The notes under the pieces were generated by a model. It was not told the DNA's origin and searched no databases. It was given only the letters and a program-made list of their open reading frames with translations. A program made the position numbers and the translations under genes. This document shows, in pieces, positions 27,450 through 36,433 of a DNA stretch of 64,000 nt. Within the stretch, counting starts at the first letter, position 1, and every line of letters begins with the position of its first letter. The stretch is from Brevinema_A sp051649605 (GTDB lineage: Bacteria; Spirochaetota; Brevinematia; Brevinematales; Brevinemataceae): contig JBOFHK010000006.1 of NCBI GenBank assembly GCA_051649605.1, positions 27,842 to 91,841 of the forward strand. The letters run 5' to 3'.

Positions 27450-28828
27450 TATTTATCCTCAATAATAAGATTTGCCATGCGATACAGTGCATAGGTATAG
27501 ATTTTTGTCATGAACACAATATGAGTAATACTCATATATTCATCAGGATTATGAGCAATCCCTCGTTCTCCTGGAAAGGAAGGACCAAATGCAACAATAT
27601 TCGGCATCATCTTCGCATAAGTCCCCCCAGTCGTCGTAACAGGATCACTATTTAGCCCTGTTATTTCGTGATAAGCAACACTAAGTTCTTTAACTAGGGG
27701 ATGATCTAAAGCAAAATGAACCGCTGGCATATAACGGAGGATAGTGTAATTATCAAAACGCTCTTGTAATTGAGAAAAAATAAAATCAATCGGACAAGTT
27801 AAGGGATAACGGAGGGTAAGATTCACTCCTATTTGATTATCCCGATAACAAAGCTCATAAACGGTAATCATCAAATCACCCATTATCTCATCATGAAAAG
27901 CCATATCTAATTGATTCCCATAAATATCCTCAAGAGAATTTTGGAATAAAGTGATAAAATCTTTAATATTACTCTGTTGGATAAACTCTTGGGGAAGATA
28001 AGAAATTAACTGTACAATCGCATTATCCCCCAAATAAGGATTATTCGCTGGTGCTTGTTTACCCTTATAAGAAATCGATAAGAGATTATCATTAAAAGTA
28101 TAGGATAAAGGAGCCTTTTGTAATGCTGTAAGGAGCGGTTTGGTATCAATATGAAAAAGTTTAAAATTCATTTGACAGAATTCTGGAACAACTGAAGGAC
28201 GAAAATTACCTTGAAGTGATTCTAATAGGATCGATGCAGGTGAGCATTCCCGTATTATTTGAAGCTGTAAGATTCCGTTTTCTCCATATACTACAGGAAA
28301 TTTACAATCGGGAGTAAATCCCATTAAGGGAATTTTCTCTTGATCTAAATAATAAGGAATATCACGGAATCCACTTTCTTCATCTGTACCAAAAAGAATC
28401 CTAATACGATGAGGAAAATGACACGCACAATCTTTAAGGCATTTTAAGGCAAATAAACACGAGAGAATCGGTGCTTTATTGTCCAAAACTCCTCGCCCAT
28501 AGAGATTCCCTTGATGAATTTCTGCACCGTAAGGAGGGTAGTTCCAACCCTCACCTTCAGGTACCACATCAAGATGACCAAGGATTACGATATAATCATC
28601 ACCTTCTCCATATTCTGCATAGCCCATATACCCATCTAAATTGACTGTACGAAATCCCATTTGTTGTGCTTGTAATAATACCGATTCCAAACAGTATCCT
28701 ATATTCTCACCAAAAGGATAATGGAGAATAGCTTTATTATTTACCGAAGGAATCTGGACAATCTCCTGAATAAGTTCTATCAGCTCTTGCTGATGATCGT
28801 CAATATATCGAAAAAAAACTTCTTTCAT
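27449..28828 (-). CDS. M20-family dipeptidase (PepV/Sapep type)
   Basis: A 459-residue metallopeptidase. Metal-ligand motifs are visible: GHLDVVPEGEGW (residues ~80-91) with the His and the following Asp, LYGRGVLDNKAP with the bridging Asp, and FGTDEESGF with the Glu pair. A ~200-residue insertion between the two halves is the lid domain of the PepV/Sapep type. It probably cleaves short peptides in the cytoplasm. It sits 18 nt after the true end of the EIIC gene and overlaps cutC by one base. Together with the asparaginase it would release amino acids from glycopeptides. Confidence 0.88.
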   Translation of the reverse strand: MKEVFFRYIDDHQQELIELIQEIVQIPSVNNKAILHYPFGENIGYCLESVLLQAQQMGFRTVNLDGYMGYAEYGEGDDYIVILGHLDVVPEGEGWNYPPYGAEIHQGNLYGRGVLDNKAPILSCLFALKCLKDCACHFPHRIRILFGTDEESGFRDIPYYLDQEKIPLMGFTPDCKFPVVYGENGILQLQIIRECSPASILLESLQGNFRPSVVPEFCQMNFKLFHIDTKPLLTALQKAPLSYTFNDNLLSISYKGKQAPANNPYLGDNAIVQLISYLPQEFIQQSNIKDFITLFQNSLEDIYGNQLDMAFHDEIMGDLMITVYELCYRDNQIGVNLTLRYPLTCPIDFIFSQLQERFDNYTILRYMPAVHFALDHPLVKELSVAYHEITGLNSDPVTTTGGTYAKMMPNIVAFGPSFPGERGIAHNPDEYMSITHIVFMTKIYTYALYRMANLIIEDK

Positions 28829-28846
28829 AGGACTTAAAATACTTTC

Positions 28847-30188
28847 TTAAAACTTGAAATCATCATCCGATGATTCTACTACTACTTTTGACTGGGTTTG
28901 TTCTTCTTTAAGGTATTGTTTATCAATAATTTTAATAAAATGCATATAAAGAAAAACTCCCAATATAAGCAAAACTACTTGTAAAAATTGCCCCGCGATA
29001 ATCTGTTACAAGAAATCCAGAAATAATAACAGGCGTCGTCCACGGAAGAGAAACCCCATTCGTATAAGGAACAATCCCCCACAACATACAATAATAAGCA
29101 ATAATGATATTAATAGTTGGAACAAAAACAAAAGGGATCAACATTAGCGGATTCAGCATAATAGGAAGCCCATAGATGATCGGTTCGTTAATTCCAAAAA
29201 TTCCAGGAACAATTGATAAACTAGATAATTTTTTAATCCTTTCACTTTTACAGACAAAAAACGCTGCTATCAATAATGATAGTGTACTACCAGCTCCTCC
29301 AAAAGTGGCAAATATATCTTGAAAAGAACCCGTGATAATATTAGGAATAGGAAACCCTTGCTGAAAGGCGTCAAGATTTTCCAAGGAGAGTACTCGTAAT
29401 ATAGGATTAAACACTGCCCCCACCACACTTGAACCATTAATTCCAAAAAACCAAAATAAATGTAGAAACACATACGCAGTAATCATTGCCCCTAAAGTAT
29501 TTCCAGCTTTTGTCAAAGGAGCTTGTAAAAAGGTATAGACAAACGTATGAATATCTTTATAATGAGTAAAATCAAAAAATATTTTTATACAAAATACAAC
29601 AAGCATAACAATAGCTGAAGGAATAAGTACTGCAAATGATCGAGCCACAGCAGGCGGTACAGACTCTGGTAGAGTAATAATCCAGCCCTTTTTCCAAATT
29701 TTAGCAAAGAGAGAAACCGAAGTAATCGCCGTAATCAATCCAACAAATACCCCACGAGATCCCATCCAAACTAACGGAATACTGTTAATCATATAAATTT
29801 CTTCACTATTTAGGGGACTAAACATCGTATAAAAAGGAGTCAGAATAAAAAAGGATACCAAAGCAATAATTGCCGAAGCCATCCCATCAATATCTCGCTG
29901 ACGGCCAAAAGAATAACCAATCCCTAAAATCATTAGGATCGTCATCACATCAAAAGTAGATTTCACGGGTTGTATCAAACGAACTGCCCAATCATCTCCA
30001 AAAAATTGAGCCCAAAAATCAACCCACCCAGGGATAGGAAAATTAGCAATTAATAAAAATAATGAACCCACTATCAACAATGGAGAAGATATTAAAAATC
30101 CATCTCGAATTGCTAATAAATATTTATTTCTACCTATTTTTTCTGCAATAGGCATGAGAATATCTTCAAGGACTTTTATTCCTCTCAT
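28847..30188 (-). pseudogene. PTS cellobiose/chitobiose-type EIIC, frameshifted near 3' end
   Basis: From ATG 30188 the frame encodes 418 residues of a lactose/cellobiose-family EIIC permease (IADFPIPGW-like opening LIANFPIPGW, HLFWFFGINGSS, PGIFGINEPIIYGLPIMLNP), then ends at 28932 with an odd tail. In the next frame the expected C-terminus continues (LQVVLLILGVFLYMHFIKI, then a charged tail ending SSDDDFKF) to a TAA at 28847-28849, just before the peptidase gene. One extra base, most simply in the five-T run at 28983-28987 (minus strand), explains the break: removing one T restores the conserved RGAILQVV. Only the last ~47 residues are affected, so partial activity is possible; a sequencing error in the homopolymer cannot be excluded. 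Confidence 0.78.
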
Positions 30189-30269
30189 TCTTTTCTTCCT
30201 TTAAATAAATTAAGATAATATTATACAATCATCATTGATTATTTTCTTTAATCATTTTAATTGCCTATT

Positions 30270-30554
30270 TTAAATTTTTTCACCATCCATTAAAGCATAA
30301 TCTTAAGTATCCAATAGGGCAATAGGAATTTTAGTATCCGCATAACGCGCTTTTATATCTTCATAAAAATGACGTACCTGAGGACCTAATAGAACACAGT
30401 TGGGATGTTGCTATGTAATTAATACATGAGCTTTTACCATAGGATAAGCCTCGATTGTAACAGGAACTTGTTTTTTATCTGCAACTTTTTTCATTTTACT
30501 TACCATAAGACTAGTGGACATTCCCGCTTCACAAAACAAAAATATTTTTTTCAT
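30270..30554 (-). pseudogene. PTS lactose/cellobiose-type EIIB with two internal stops
   Basis: From ATG 30554 (AGGAG upstream) the frame encodes an EIIB of ~94 residues: MKKIFLFCEAGMSTSLMVSKM with the phospho-acceptor Cys8, later CVLLGPQVR and DYALMDGEKI. It is broken by TAG at 30411-30413 (after residue 47) and TAA at 30303-30305. Both stops are one C-to-T change from a Gln codon, and the frame is otherwise open and well conserved to its TAA at 30270. It lies between the glycosylasparaginase and EIIC genes, exactly where a working EIIB is expected. The product would stop before half of the domain is made. Confidence 0.88.
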
Positions 30555-30579
30555 CTTATTGCTCCTGTTACCGTATTAA

Positions 30580-31542
30580 TTAAACGCTAATTTTATTGTT
30601 ATGGGTACGTTCATGCCAAGCGTGAAGCCACTTTTCGCTAGCTTTTTCTATGATTGTCCGTCCCTCTTTTGGATTAGCAAGATACACAATAGGCTTGGTA
30701 TTGTAAGAAGATACAACAAAAGAAAATTCTACGTTCGTTGCAACACCCCACTCCCCTTTATCGTTGAGGATGGCAAGTGATACTGCACCGCAAACTCCTC
30801 GTTTTTTAAGCATTTTTTGCTCAAAACGACTTAAGGCTCGATTACCAGCTTCAGAAGGAGAATACCCTTCTTCCATCAATCGCACCACTTCATAAGACAA
30901 ACAACCTTTCATAATATCTTCCCCTAAACCTGTTGCTACACAGCCTCCTACTTCTGAATCTACATATAACCCTGACCCAATAAAAGGAGAATCTCCCACA
31001 CGCCCTGGTTTTTTCATAAAAAGTCCGCTGGTAGAAACTGCCGCTGCCATAGATCCTTGCTGATCTAAAACAACAGCACCAACCGTATCATGTCCATTGT
31101 AAGGAGAAAGATTTTTTTGAGTAATATCGAGTTTTCTTTGTTCCCAAGCTTGTTGGGCACGTTCTGTAAGCATATTTTTGAATACAAAATGTTGCTTTTG
31201 GGCTTCTTGCTCTGCACCATCGGCAACCAAAAAACAGTTGAATCGGTCTTTAGAAATAGATCTTGCCAAGCTTACTGGATTGGCAAGATTTTTTACCCCT
31301 GCCACTCCACCAAAATCCCAAGTATCACCATCAGAAAAGGCAGCATCTAATTCAACAACTCCATTAATATTGGGAAGCCCCCCACATCCTACAGATTTAT
31401 AAAAGGGGTAATCTTCAATCTGACGAATTGAAGATTCCACTACATCTGCAGCAGTACTCTGTTGAGTGGATAAAAGGTGTTCTGCTTCCACACAGGCGTC
31501 AAATGCCATCCGCCATGTGCTGATAAAAGCCCAACGACTCAT
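30580..31542 (-). CDS. N4-(beta-N-acetylglucosaminyl)-L-asparaginase
   Basis: A 320-residue Ntn hydrolase of the glycosylasparaginase family, which splits the GlcNAc-Asn bond of glycoprotein remnants. The self-cleavage site, with its nucleophilic Thr, is visible as GHDTVGAVV (residues ~148-156), followed by the substrate-binding VSTSGLFMKKPGRVGDSPFIGSG and ATGLGED. There is no signal peptide, so it works in the cytoplasm on imported glyco-amino acids. It is first in the cluster with PTS EIIB/EIIC, M20 peptidase, CutC and GH4, a set that suggests use of host N-glycan debris. Confidence 0.93.
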   Translation of the reverse strand: MSRWAFISTWRMAFDACVEAEHLLSTQQSTAADVVESSIRQIEDYPFYKSVGCGGLPNINGVVELDAAFSDGDTWDFGGVAGVKNLANPVSLARSISKDRFNCFLVADGAEQEAQKQHFVFKNMLTERAQQAWEQRKLDITQKNLSPYNGHDTVGAVVLDQQGSMAAAVSTSGLFMKKPGRVGDSPFIGSGLYVDSEVGGCVATGLGEDIMKGCLSYEVVRLMEEGYSPSEAGNRALSRFEQKMLKKRGVCGAVSLAILNDKGEWGVATNVEFSFVVSSYNTKPIVYLANPKEGRTIIEKASEKWLHAWHERTHNNKISV

Positions 31543-31596
31543 AAATTTCTCCTATATTCTCTCACATAATAAAACAATATAATATCAAGATATTTA

Positions 31597-31632
31597 TATT
31601 ATTGCTCTCTTTAAATAAAGAGAGCAATAATA
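31597..31632 (-). terminator. Terminator-like hairpin overlapping the end of a small gene
   Basis: A perfect 17-bp stem (31597-31613 with 31616-31632) with a 2-nt loop. The 5' arm on the minus strand forms the last codons of the small membrane protein, and its stop lies at the start of the other arm. There is no long T tract after it, so termination efficiency is uncertain, but it separates this gene from the asparaginase cluster. Confidence 0.6.
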
Positions 31633-31805
31633 ACACTCAGTACTACAGATAAGCTTGTAGAAATAATGAATGCTAGCCCAACTCCAATCAGTGATTTATG
31701 ACATAATATCTTCCTGAAAATTATATGTCTTCGCAATCTTTTCTTTCGATTAGATATCTCATTCCAATGTTCTAAAATTTGAGTTAAAGAATGATTCCCC
31801 TGCAT
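31611..31805 (-). CDS. Small single-helix membrane protein
   Basis: A possible 64-residue protein with a basic N-terminal half (SNRKKRLRRHIIFRK) and one strong membrane helix at the C-terminus (about 42-63, LAFIISTSLSVVLSVIIALFI). AGGAT lies 7 nt before the ATG. Nothing in the family is recognised. It follows the next hypothetical gene by 61 nt on the same strand, so both may be one transcript. The short length keeps confidence modest. Confidence 0.45.
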   Translation of the reverse strand: MQGNHSLTQILEHWNEISNRKKRLRRHIIFRKILCHKSLIGVGLAFIISTSLSVVLSVIIALFI

Positions 31806-31866
31806 ACGATAATCCTATGATTTTTTCCCAATTCTCATATATATCTTTTTCACTAATCTAATTGAT

Positions 31867-32502
31867 TTATTGTTGATGTATTATCTCTTTAATATTTACT
31901 AACTCACTTAATTGAGGATTATAGAGATGTTCTTTGGAAAAATTAGTATCTTTAAAAATATAATAATAACCTTGAGGGGTTTTCCAAATAAAAGCTCCTA
32001 ACTGGAGATTTGTGTATCCTATAATAACAATATCTTTATCTTTTTTTATTTTATTAAGTAATATTTCTGTCGTAATTTTTTCGACAAGTACTGGTATTTT
32101 AGAGATCGTTATTACATTTGAAATAAATTGATAACCTTCTCCTTTAATATTGTGTTCGTATGGTAAAGGGTAAATTTCAAATTTTCGTAAAACTTCTTCT
32201 CCCGAAGATAATACCAAACGACTATCCTCTTTTATAATAAAATCGCCAATACCAGGACTAAATTCTTTAATAATTGTCCTATCTTGTAAAACAGCCTTTA
32301 ATTTTTCTTCGCTATTGATTCGGTCTCGAAAAATAATTTTACTAATTTTAAAATTAGGTAAAAAAGTATAAGAACAAATTCGTTGCTTTTCGATTAATAG
32401 AGCTATTATTAGTGCTGTTGTAATACCAGTAAAAAAAATTATTAGTGCAATAAAATAGTATATCTCTTTTTTAGGTATTGATTTCTTAAATTTTTCCCAC
32501 AT
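31867..32502 (-). CDS. Membrane-anchored protein of unknown function
   Basis: A 211-residue protein with a basic start (MWEKFKKSIPKKEI), a membrane helix at ~15-37 (YFIALIIFFTGITTALIIALLI) and a soluble domain of ~170 residues, presumably outside the cytoplasm. No motif or family is recognised. No good ribosome binding site precedes the ATG. It lies between lactate permease and the 64-residue membrane protein on the same strand. Confidence 0.55.
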   Translation of the reverse strand: MWEKFKKSIPKKEIYYFIALIIFFTGITTALIIALLIEKQRICSYTFLPNFKISKIIFRDRINSEEKLKAVLQDRTIIKEFSPGIGDFIIKEDSRLVLSSGEEVLRKFEIYPLPYEHNIKGEGYQFISNVITISKIPVLVEKITTEILLNKIKKDKDIVIIGYTNLQLGAFIWKTPQGYYYIFKDTNFSKEHLYNPQLSELVNIKEIIHQQ

Positions 32503-32585
32503 AAAATACCAGTATATTGTATATTTTTCTAAGCAATCTTTTGAATGAACACTCTCTACTCCTATTAAAAATACATTAAACTAAT

Positions 32586-34076
32586 TTATACTCCTATTAT
32601 ATAAGCGATGAGCGATATTACCGTCAAGACAGCACCATAAGCTAATAGTACTTTAAATACCATAGTGGTAATTTTTGATTCTTCATCAGAAGAACCGATT
32701 GCCGCCATTACAATAGCTACACTATGAGGGGCAAGCATTTTTCCAGCCGTAGAACCACTAGCATTCATAGCTACCATCCAAGCAGGGGACATTCCTAAAA
32801 TTCTACCCATTTCCGCTTGAAGCGATCCCATCAGAATCCCTGAAGAAGCCACACTTCCCGTTACCATAACCCCTATTGTCCCAAGCCAAGGGGAAAATAA
32901 AGGATATAAGACTCCCAAATATTGGGCAAATCCTTGAGCTAACGAATCAATCATTCCACTATAGGTCATAATACGAGACATCGCCAAAATAGAAACCAAT
33001 ACTAGCATTGTTTTTTGAAGCTGAGCGACAGTATCAATTATCGTTTGTACAATTATTTGAGATTTCATTCCTTGAATCCACGCTCCAACAATACCAGCAG
33101 TCAACAACAAAACTCCAGCATCAGCAATCCATCTAATCACTAGTGGTTTTGCACCAGGATAAATAATAAATTCTGTTTTTAAAGAACTCACCCATTGATT
33201 AACCATAGGAAATAAAGGGCCAGTTCCTAAAATTAATACCACCGCAATAATAAAGGGAGCTAATGGCTTGATCACTTGGCGAAACTCTATAGTCTGCTTA
33301 TTTCTTAGATGAGGATAAAATAAATAGGTTGCCAAAATCCCACCACCAATATTTAATAAGCCTGAAAGTACTGCTACAACAGGAGCACCAAAAGGAAACA
33401 TTAAGCCAAAACCTTGCCCTATCCCTGCAAATAAGGGTACCCAAAAAATCTCTCTTACTTGACGCCAAGATCCGCACACAACCCATACAATCAAAAAAGG
33501 CATCACTAAAGAAGGAATTAAGAGTTGCCATGATAAAAAATACATTAATTCTTCTAAGGGAAGTCCAGAAATATTCGATAAAGCAATAACGCCAATCCCA
33601 ACACCTCCATAAGCAGTTGGAACACTATTTGCCAATAGGGCAACTACACCAGCTTTAAAAGGACTAACCCCCATAGCCATGAGAATACTAATCGGAAGAG
33701 CCAAACCAGATCCAAATCCTGCAATCGATTCCAAAAAACTTTCTAATCCCCACGCTACTAACACCACCATAATCCGCACATCATGAGAAATAACACTAAT
33801 CAAATCTTGAATTTTTTGAACAGAACCACTAGCTTTCATTAGGTTGGAGAGACAGATTGAACCAAAGATAATAACCCCTATTGGCCATATCCCATAGAGA
33901 ATACCTTCAAGCCCTGATAATACCATAAGGTGAAAATCTTGTTGCCAAATAAATAATGCTAAAAATATAGCAATCAACAAACTTAAAGGGGCAACGACAA
34001 CAGCAGGTTTTTTAAATCCTGTTAATAAAACAATAAGAAATAAAACAGGAAAAAATGCAAGTATCGATAATAACAA
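32586..34076 (-). CDS. lctP: L-lactate permease
   Basis: A 496-residue LctP-family transporter with about twelve or more membrane helices that imports lactate (and often glycolate) with protons. Typical family segments are visible: LESIAGFGSGLALPISILMAMGV, LANSVPTAYGGVGIG, and near the C-terminus MGSLQAEMG and MNASGSTAGKMLAPHSVAI. Family members usually have 500-560 residues, so this is a short but apparently complete version. It has its own consensus promoter and an operator-like site upstream (34109-34169). No lactate dehydrogenase is adjacent. Confidence 0.93.
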   Translation of the reverse strand: MLLSILAFFPVLFLIVLLTGFKKPAVVVAPLSLLIAIFLALFIWQQDFHLMVLSGLEGILYGIWPIGVIIFGSICLSNLMKASGSVQKIQDLISVISHDVRIMVVLVAWGLESFLESIAGFGSGLALPISILMAMGVSPFKAGVVALLANSVPTAYGGVGIGVIALSNISGLPLEELMYFLSWQLLIPSLVMPFLIVWVVCGSWRQVREIFWVPLFAGIGQGFGLMFPFGAPVVAVLSGLLNIGGGILATYLFYPHLRNKQTIEFRQVIKPLAPFIIAVVLILGTGPLFPMVNQWVSSLKTEFIIYPGAKPLVIRWIADAGVLLLTAGIVGAWIQGMKSQIIVQTIIDTVAQLQKTMLVLVSILAMSRIMTYSGMIDSLAQGFAQYLGVLYPLFSPWLGTIGVMVTGSVASSGILMGSLQAEMGRILGMSPAWMVAMNASGSTAGKMLAPHSVAIVMAAIGSSDEESKITTMVFKVLLAYGAVLTVISLIAYIIGV

Positions 34077-34108
34077 AAGTTAGCTCCTTATTTTTATAGT
34101 ATATATTT

Positions 34109-34136
34109 ATTGTAACAAATTATTTATTTTTGTCAA
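34109..34136 (-). promoter_or_regulatory. Promoter of lctP
   Basis: On the minus strand TTGACA (34131-34136) and TACAAT (34109-34114) are separated by 16 nt, 33 nt before the lctP start. The -35 box is a perfect consensus match. Confidence 0.75.
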
Positions 34137-34158
34137 GCCCACTATCCAATAATAACTA

Positions 34159-34169
34159 TTGTAGTACAA
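34159..34169. promoter_or_regulatory. FadR/LldR-type operator candidate upstream of lctP
   Basis: The palindrome TTGTAGTACAA (minus strand TTGTACTACAA) fits the FadR-subfamily GntR consensus TNGTNNNACNA at every fixed position. It lies 22 nt upstream of the lctP -35 box. LldR-type GntR regulators control lactate genes in other bacteria; no such gene is in this window. Confidence 0.45.
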
Positions 34170-34512
34170 ATTATCATAGTATAAATAATTAAACAATTTA
34201 TCTATAATACTCTAAAAGAATAATAAAAATAATCTTTATAACTCTCTTCCAAAATATAACGATAAAAAAGATCATCTAGGAATAGGACAATATAGAGATT
34301 AATTAACACTTCGATAAACTCATCCTTCCTATATCTGCTTTTTGTATAAAAGATTACAAACGCTTATATCCTTGATATAAGATGGTTGTATTATTCTCCC
34401 TAGGTGAAAATCATTATTAAATGAGCATTTAATGAATATAGTATTCTAGTTAATTATCATCTTATTATATCGTTCTTTTTAAGAATTTGTCAACCTTTTA
34501 TCGGACTATTAC
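34170..34512. other. Intergenic region between lctP and manA
   Basis: This stretch is very AT-rich and has no open frame of coding character on either strand. Apart from the lctP and manA promoter elements on its edges I see only short imperfect hairpins (for example around 34355-34385). It may contain decayed sequence, but no homology is visible. Confidence 0.5.
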
Positions 34513-34541
34513 TAGACAAAAGAAACAAAGTTATCTATAAT
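34513..34541 (+). promoter_or_regulatory. Promoter of manA
   Basis: TAGACA (34513-34518) and TATAAT (34536-34541) are 17 nt apart and lie 27 nt before the manA ATG, which also has AAGGAGGG in front of it. Confidence 0.7.
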
Positions 34542-34568
34542 AAAATATATTTATTTAAGGAGGGCTTT

Positions 34569-35528
34569 ATGAAATTATATCCTATGATATTTTCTTCTAT
34601 ATTTAAAGAAAAAATCTGGGGAGGAAGAGCTTTGCAGACAGTTTTAGGTAAAGATCTACCCTCTCAAAAACTATACGGAGAAAGCTGGGAAGTTTCAGCC
34701 CACCCTAATGGATTGGGGATCATCCTCAATGGTGAATTTCAAGGAAAAACGCTCCCCGACTTATTAGAAAATCATGCCGATACAATCCTAGGACAAACCA
34801 TTACCGAAAAATACGGAAAGTTATTTCCTCTACTCTTAAAATTTTTAGATATTAATGATAAACTCTCAATCCAAGTCCACCCTGATGATTTTTATGCAAT
34901 CCCTGTCGAAAAATCCTTCGGCAAAGCAGAATGCTGGTATATTATCTCTGCTAGTGCTGATGCAAAATTAATTATGGGGATAAAAGCAAATATTTCTTCA
35001 GAGCAATATATAGAACAAGCTCAAAAGAATGATTTTGATAATTTATTTGAAGAAGTATCCGTACAGGCTGGAGATTTGGTAGTGATTCCTCCAGGAATGG
35101 TACATGCAAGCTTAGAAGGATCTATCCTCCTTTGTGAATTACAACAAAATTCGGATATTACCTACCGTATCTATGATTTTGATCGCTTAGAAAATGGTAT
35201 CAAAAGACCTCTTCATATCCAAAAATCTGCTGATGTTATTAATTTCCAAGCAAAAGCCGATATTAGGCATTATGGTAACAATCCTCAAGCGATTTTAACA
35301 CTTCTCGATTGGGAATATTTTACCCTTTCCCGATTAACTGTTATAGACAAAATGATCCGACCCTCCTCACCTGTATTCAAACTATACTCCATACTAAGTG
35401 GAGAACCTACTATCTCCTGTAATGATGACCGTCTCACACTAAGTACAGGTAGTAGTTTTTTACTACCTGTAGGATTAGAAATCCAACTGGAAGGGTCGGG
35501 AGAATTACTAGAAGCGTACCCTAAATAA
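34569..35528 (+). CDS. manA: Mannose-6-phosphate isomerase, class I
   Basis: A 319-residue cupin-fold enzyme that interconverts mannose 6-phosphate and fructose 6-phosphate. Zinc-site motifs are visible: LSIQVHPDDFYA with the His pair region, KAECWYI with the Glu, and the PPGMVHAS segment with the second His. The length fits the short bacterial (B. subtilis ManA) type. It is transcribed alone from its own promoter, convergent with the aldolase gene 22 nt away. The nearby fructose-type PTS suggests it helps feed sugars into glycolysis or supplies mannose units for surface glycans. Confidence 0.95.
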   Translation: MKLYPMIFSSIFKEKIWGGRALQTVLGKDLPSQKLYGESWEVSAHPNGLGIILNGEFQGKTLPDLLENHADTILGQTITEKYGKLFPLLLKFLDINDKLSIQVHPDDFYAIPVEKSFGKAECWYIISASADAKLIMGIKANISSEQYIEQAQKNDFDNLFEEVSVQAGDLVVIPPGMVHASLEGSILLCELQQNSDITYRIYDFDRLENGIKRPLHIQKSADVINFQAKADIRHYGNNPQAILTLLDWEYFTLSRLTVIDKMIRPSSPVFKLYSILSGEPTISCNDDRLTLSTGSSFLLPVGLEIQLEGSGELLEAYPK

Positions 35529-35550
35529 TATTTTGTGATATTTTAAATAT

Positions 35551-36414
35551 TCAATAACATTTTGCTTTATCCAGACAATTTAAAAGACTCAGTTTATGTT
35601 TTAATACTGCACGAGCTTGATGAATCCCATCAGGGAAAATCTTTAGTGGTTCTAATGCTTCTTGATGATAATCCAAATACGTTTTTGCTCCTTGAAAAAG
35701 AGCAAATTTAATATCAGAAGAAATATTTACTTTACATATTCCTTGCCGTACCGATTCTGCAATTTCTTGATCAGGATTGGAAGATCCCCCATGTAGGACT
35801 AAGGGAATATCAATAAGCTCCCTAATTTTTTTAATAAGATCTATTCGAATCTTGGGAGTCATATGTTTGGGATAGATTCCGTGAGACGTCCCTACAGCTA
35901 CAGCAAGAGTATCTATCCCTGTTTGTTTGACAAATTCTAACGCTTTATCGGGTTCTGTATAGATGATTTCAGGAGTTCCTCCTTCTAGTGTTTCACCTAA
36001 ATCACCTATAGTACCCAATTCAGCCTCGATAGAAATCCCATATTCTTTTGTGTAGGCAACCGCTTCTTTAGTAATCTCTATATTTTCTTCCAAAGATTTA
36101 TGTGAAGCATCAATCATCACCGAAGTGAATCCACACTTAATCGCCCGTTTAATTTGGTCAAGGTTTGCCCCATGATCTAAATGGATCACCACAGGAATCG
36201 CTATCCGATGAGCTTCATATTTGATATATTCAATAAATCCATCCGTTAGATATTCCAACTCATCAGGATGTACCGCTAAAATACAGGGAGCATTTGATTC
36301 TACACATTGATCAATTACAACTCTTAAAATCTCATGATTTCCTATATTATAAGCTCCTAGGGCAAATTGATTCTTCTGAGCAACACCTAGTGCTTCTCTC
36401 ATTGTTAATAACAT
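35551..36414 (-). CDS. Class II ketose-bisphosphate aldolase
   Basis: A 287-residue zinc aldolase of the FbaA/GatY/KbaY family. Zinc ligands are visible in VIHLDHGANLDQ (His, residues ~78-89), SHGIYP (His) and VLHGGSSNPDQEI (His); IDASHKSLEENI and EAELGTIG are also typical. The start is ATG 36414, with AGGAG 7 nt upstream; a longer in-frame ATG at 36465 would run into the EIIC gene. It is the last gene of the fructose-type PTS operon, so it probably splits the bisphosphate derived from that sugar. The kinase that would make the bisphosphate is not in the window. The exact substrate (fructose or tagatose bisphosphate) cannot be told. Confidence 0.92.
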   Translation of the reverse strand: MLLTMREALGVAQKNQFALGAYNIGNHEILRVVIDQCVESNAPCILAVHPDELEYLTDGFIEYIKYEAHRIAIPVVIHLDHGANLDQIKRAIKCGFTSVMIDASHKSLEENIEITKEAVAYTKEYGISIEAELGTIGDLGETLEGGTPEIIYTEPDKALEFVKQTGIDTLAVAVGTSHGIYPKHMTPKIRIDLIKKIRELIDIPLVLHGGSSNPDQEIAESVRQGICKVNISSDIKFALFQGAKTYLDYHQEALEPLKIFPDGIHQARAVLKHKLSLLNCLDKAKCY

Positions 36415-36433
36415 ATTACTTCTCCTTTTTGCA

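Noticed and set aside
30303..30413. Recoding of TAG and TAA as Gln in the EIIB frame
   Set aside because: All other genes in the window use TAA, TAG and TGA as stops, so true nonsense mutations are the simpler explanation.
34350..34390. A riboswitch or attenuator before manA
   Set aside because: Only short imperfect hairpins are present, and they lie upstream of the promoter at 34513-34541, so they would not be transcribed with manA.
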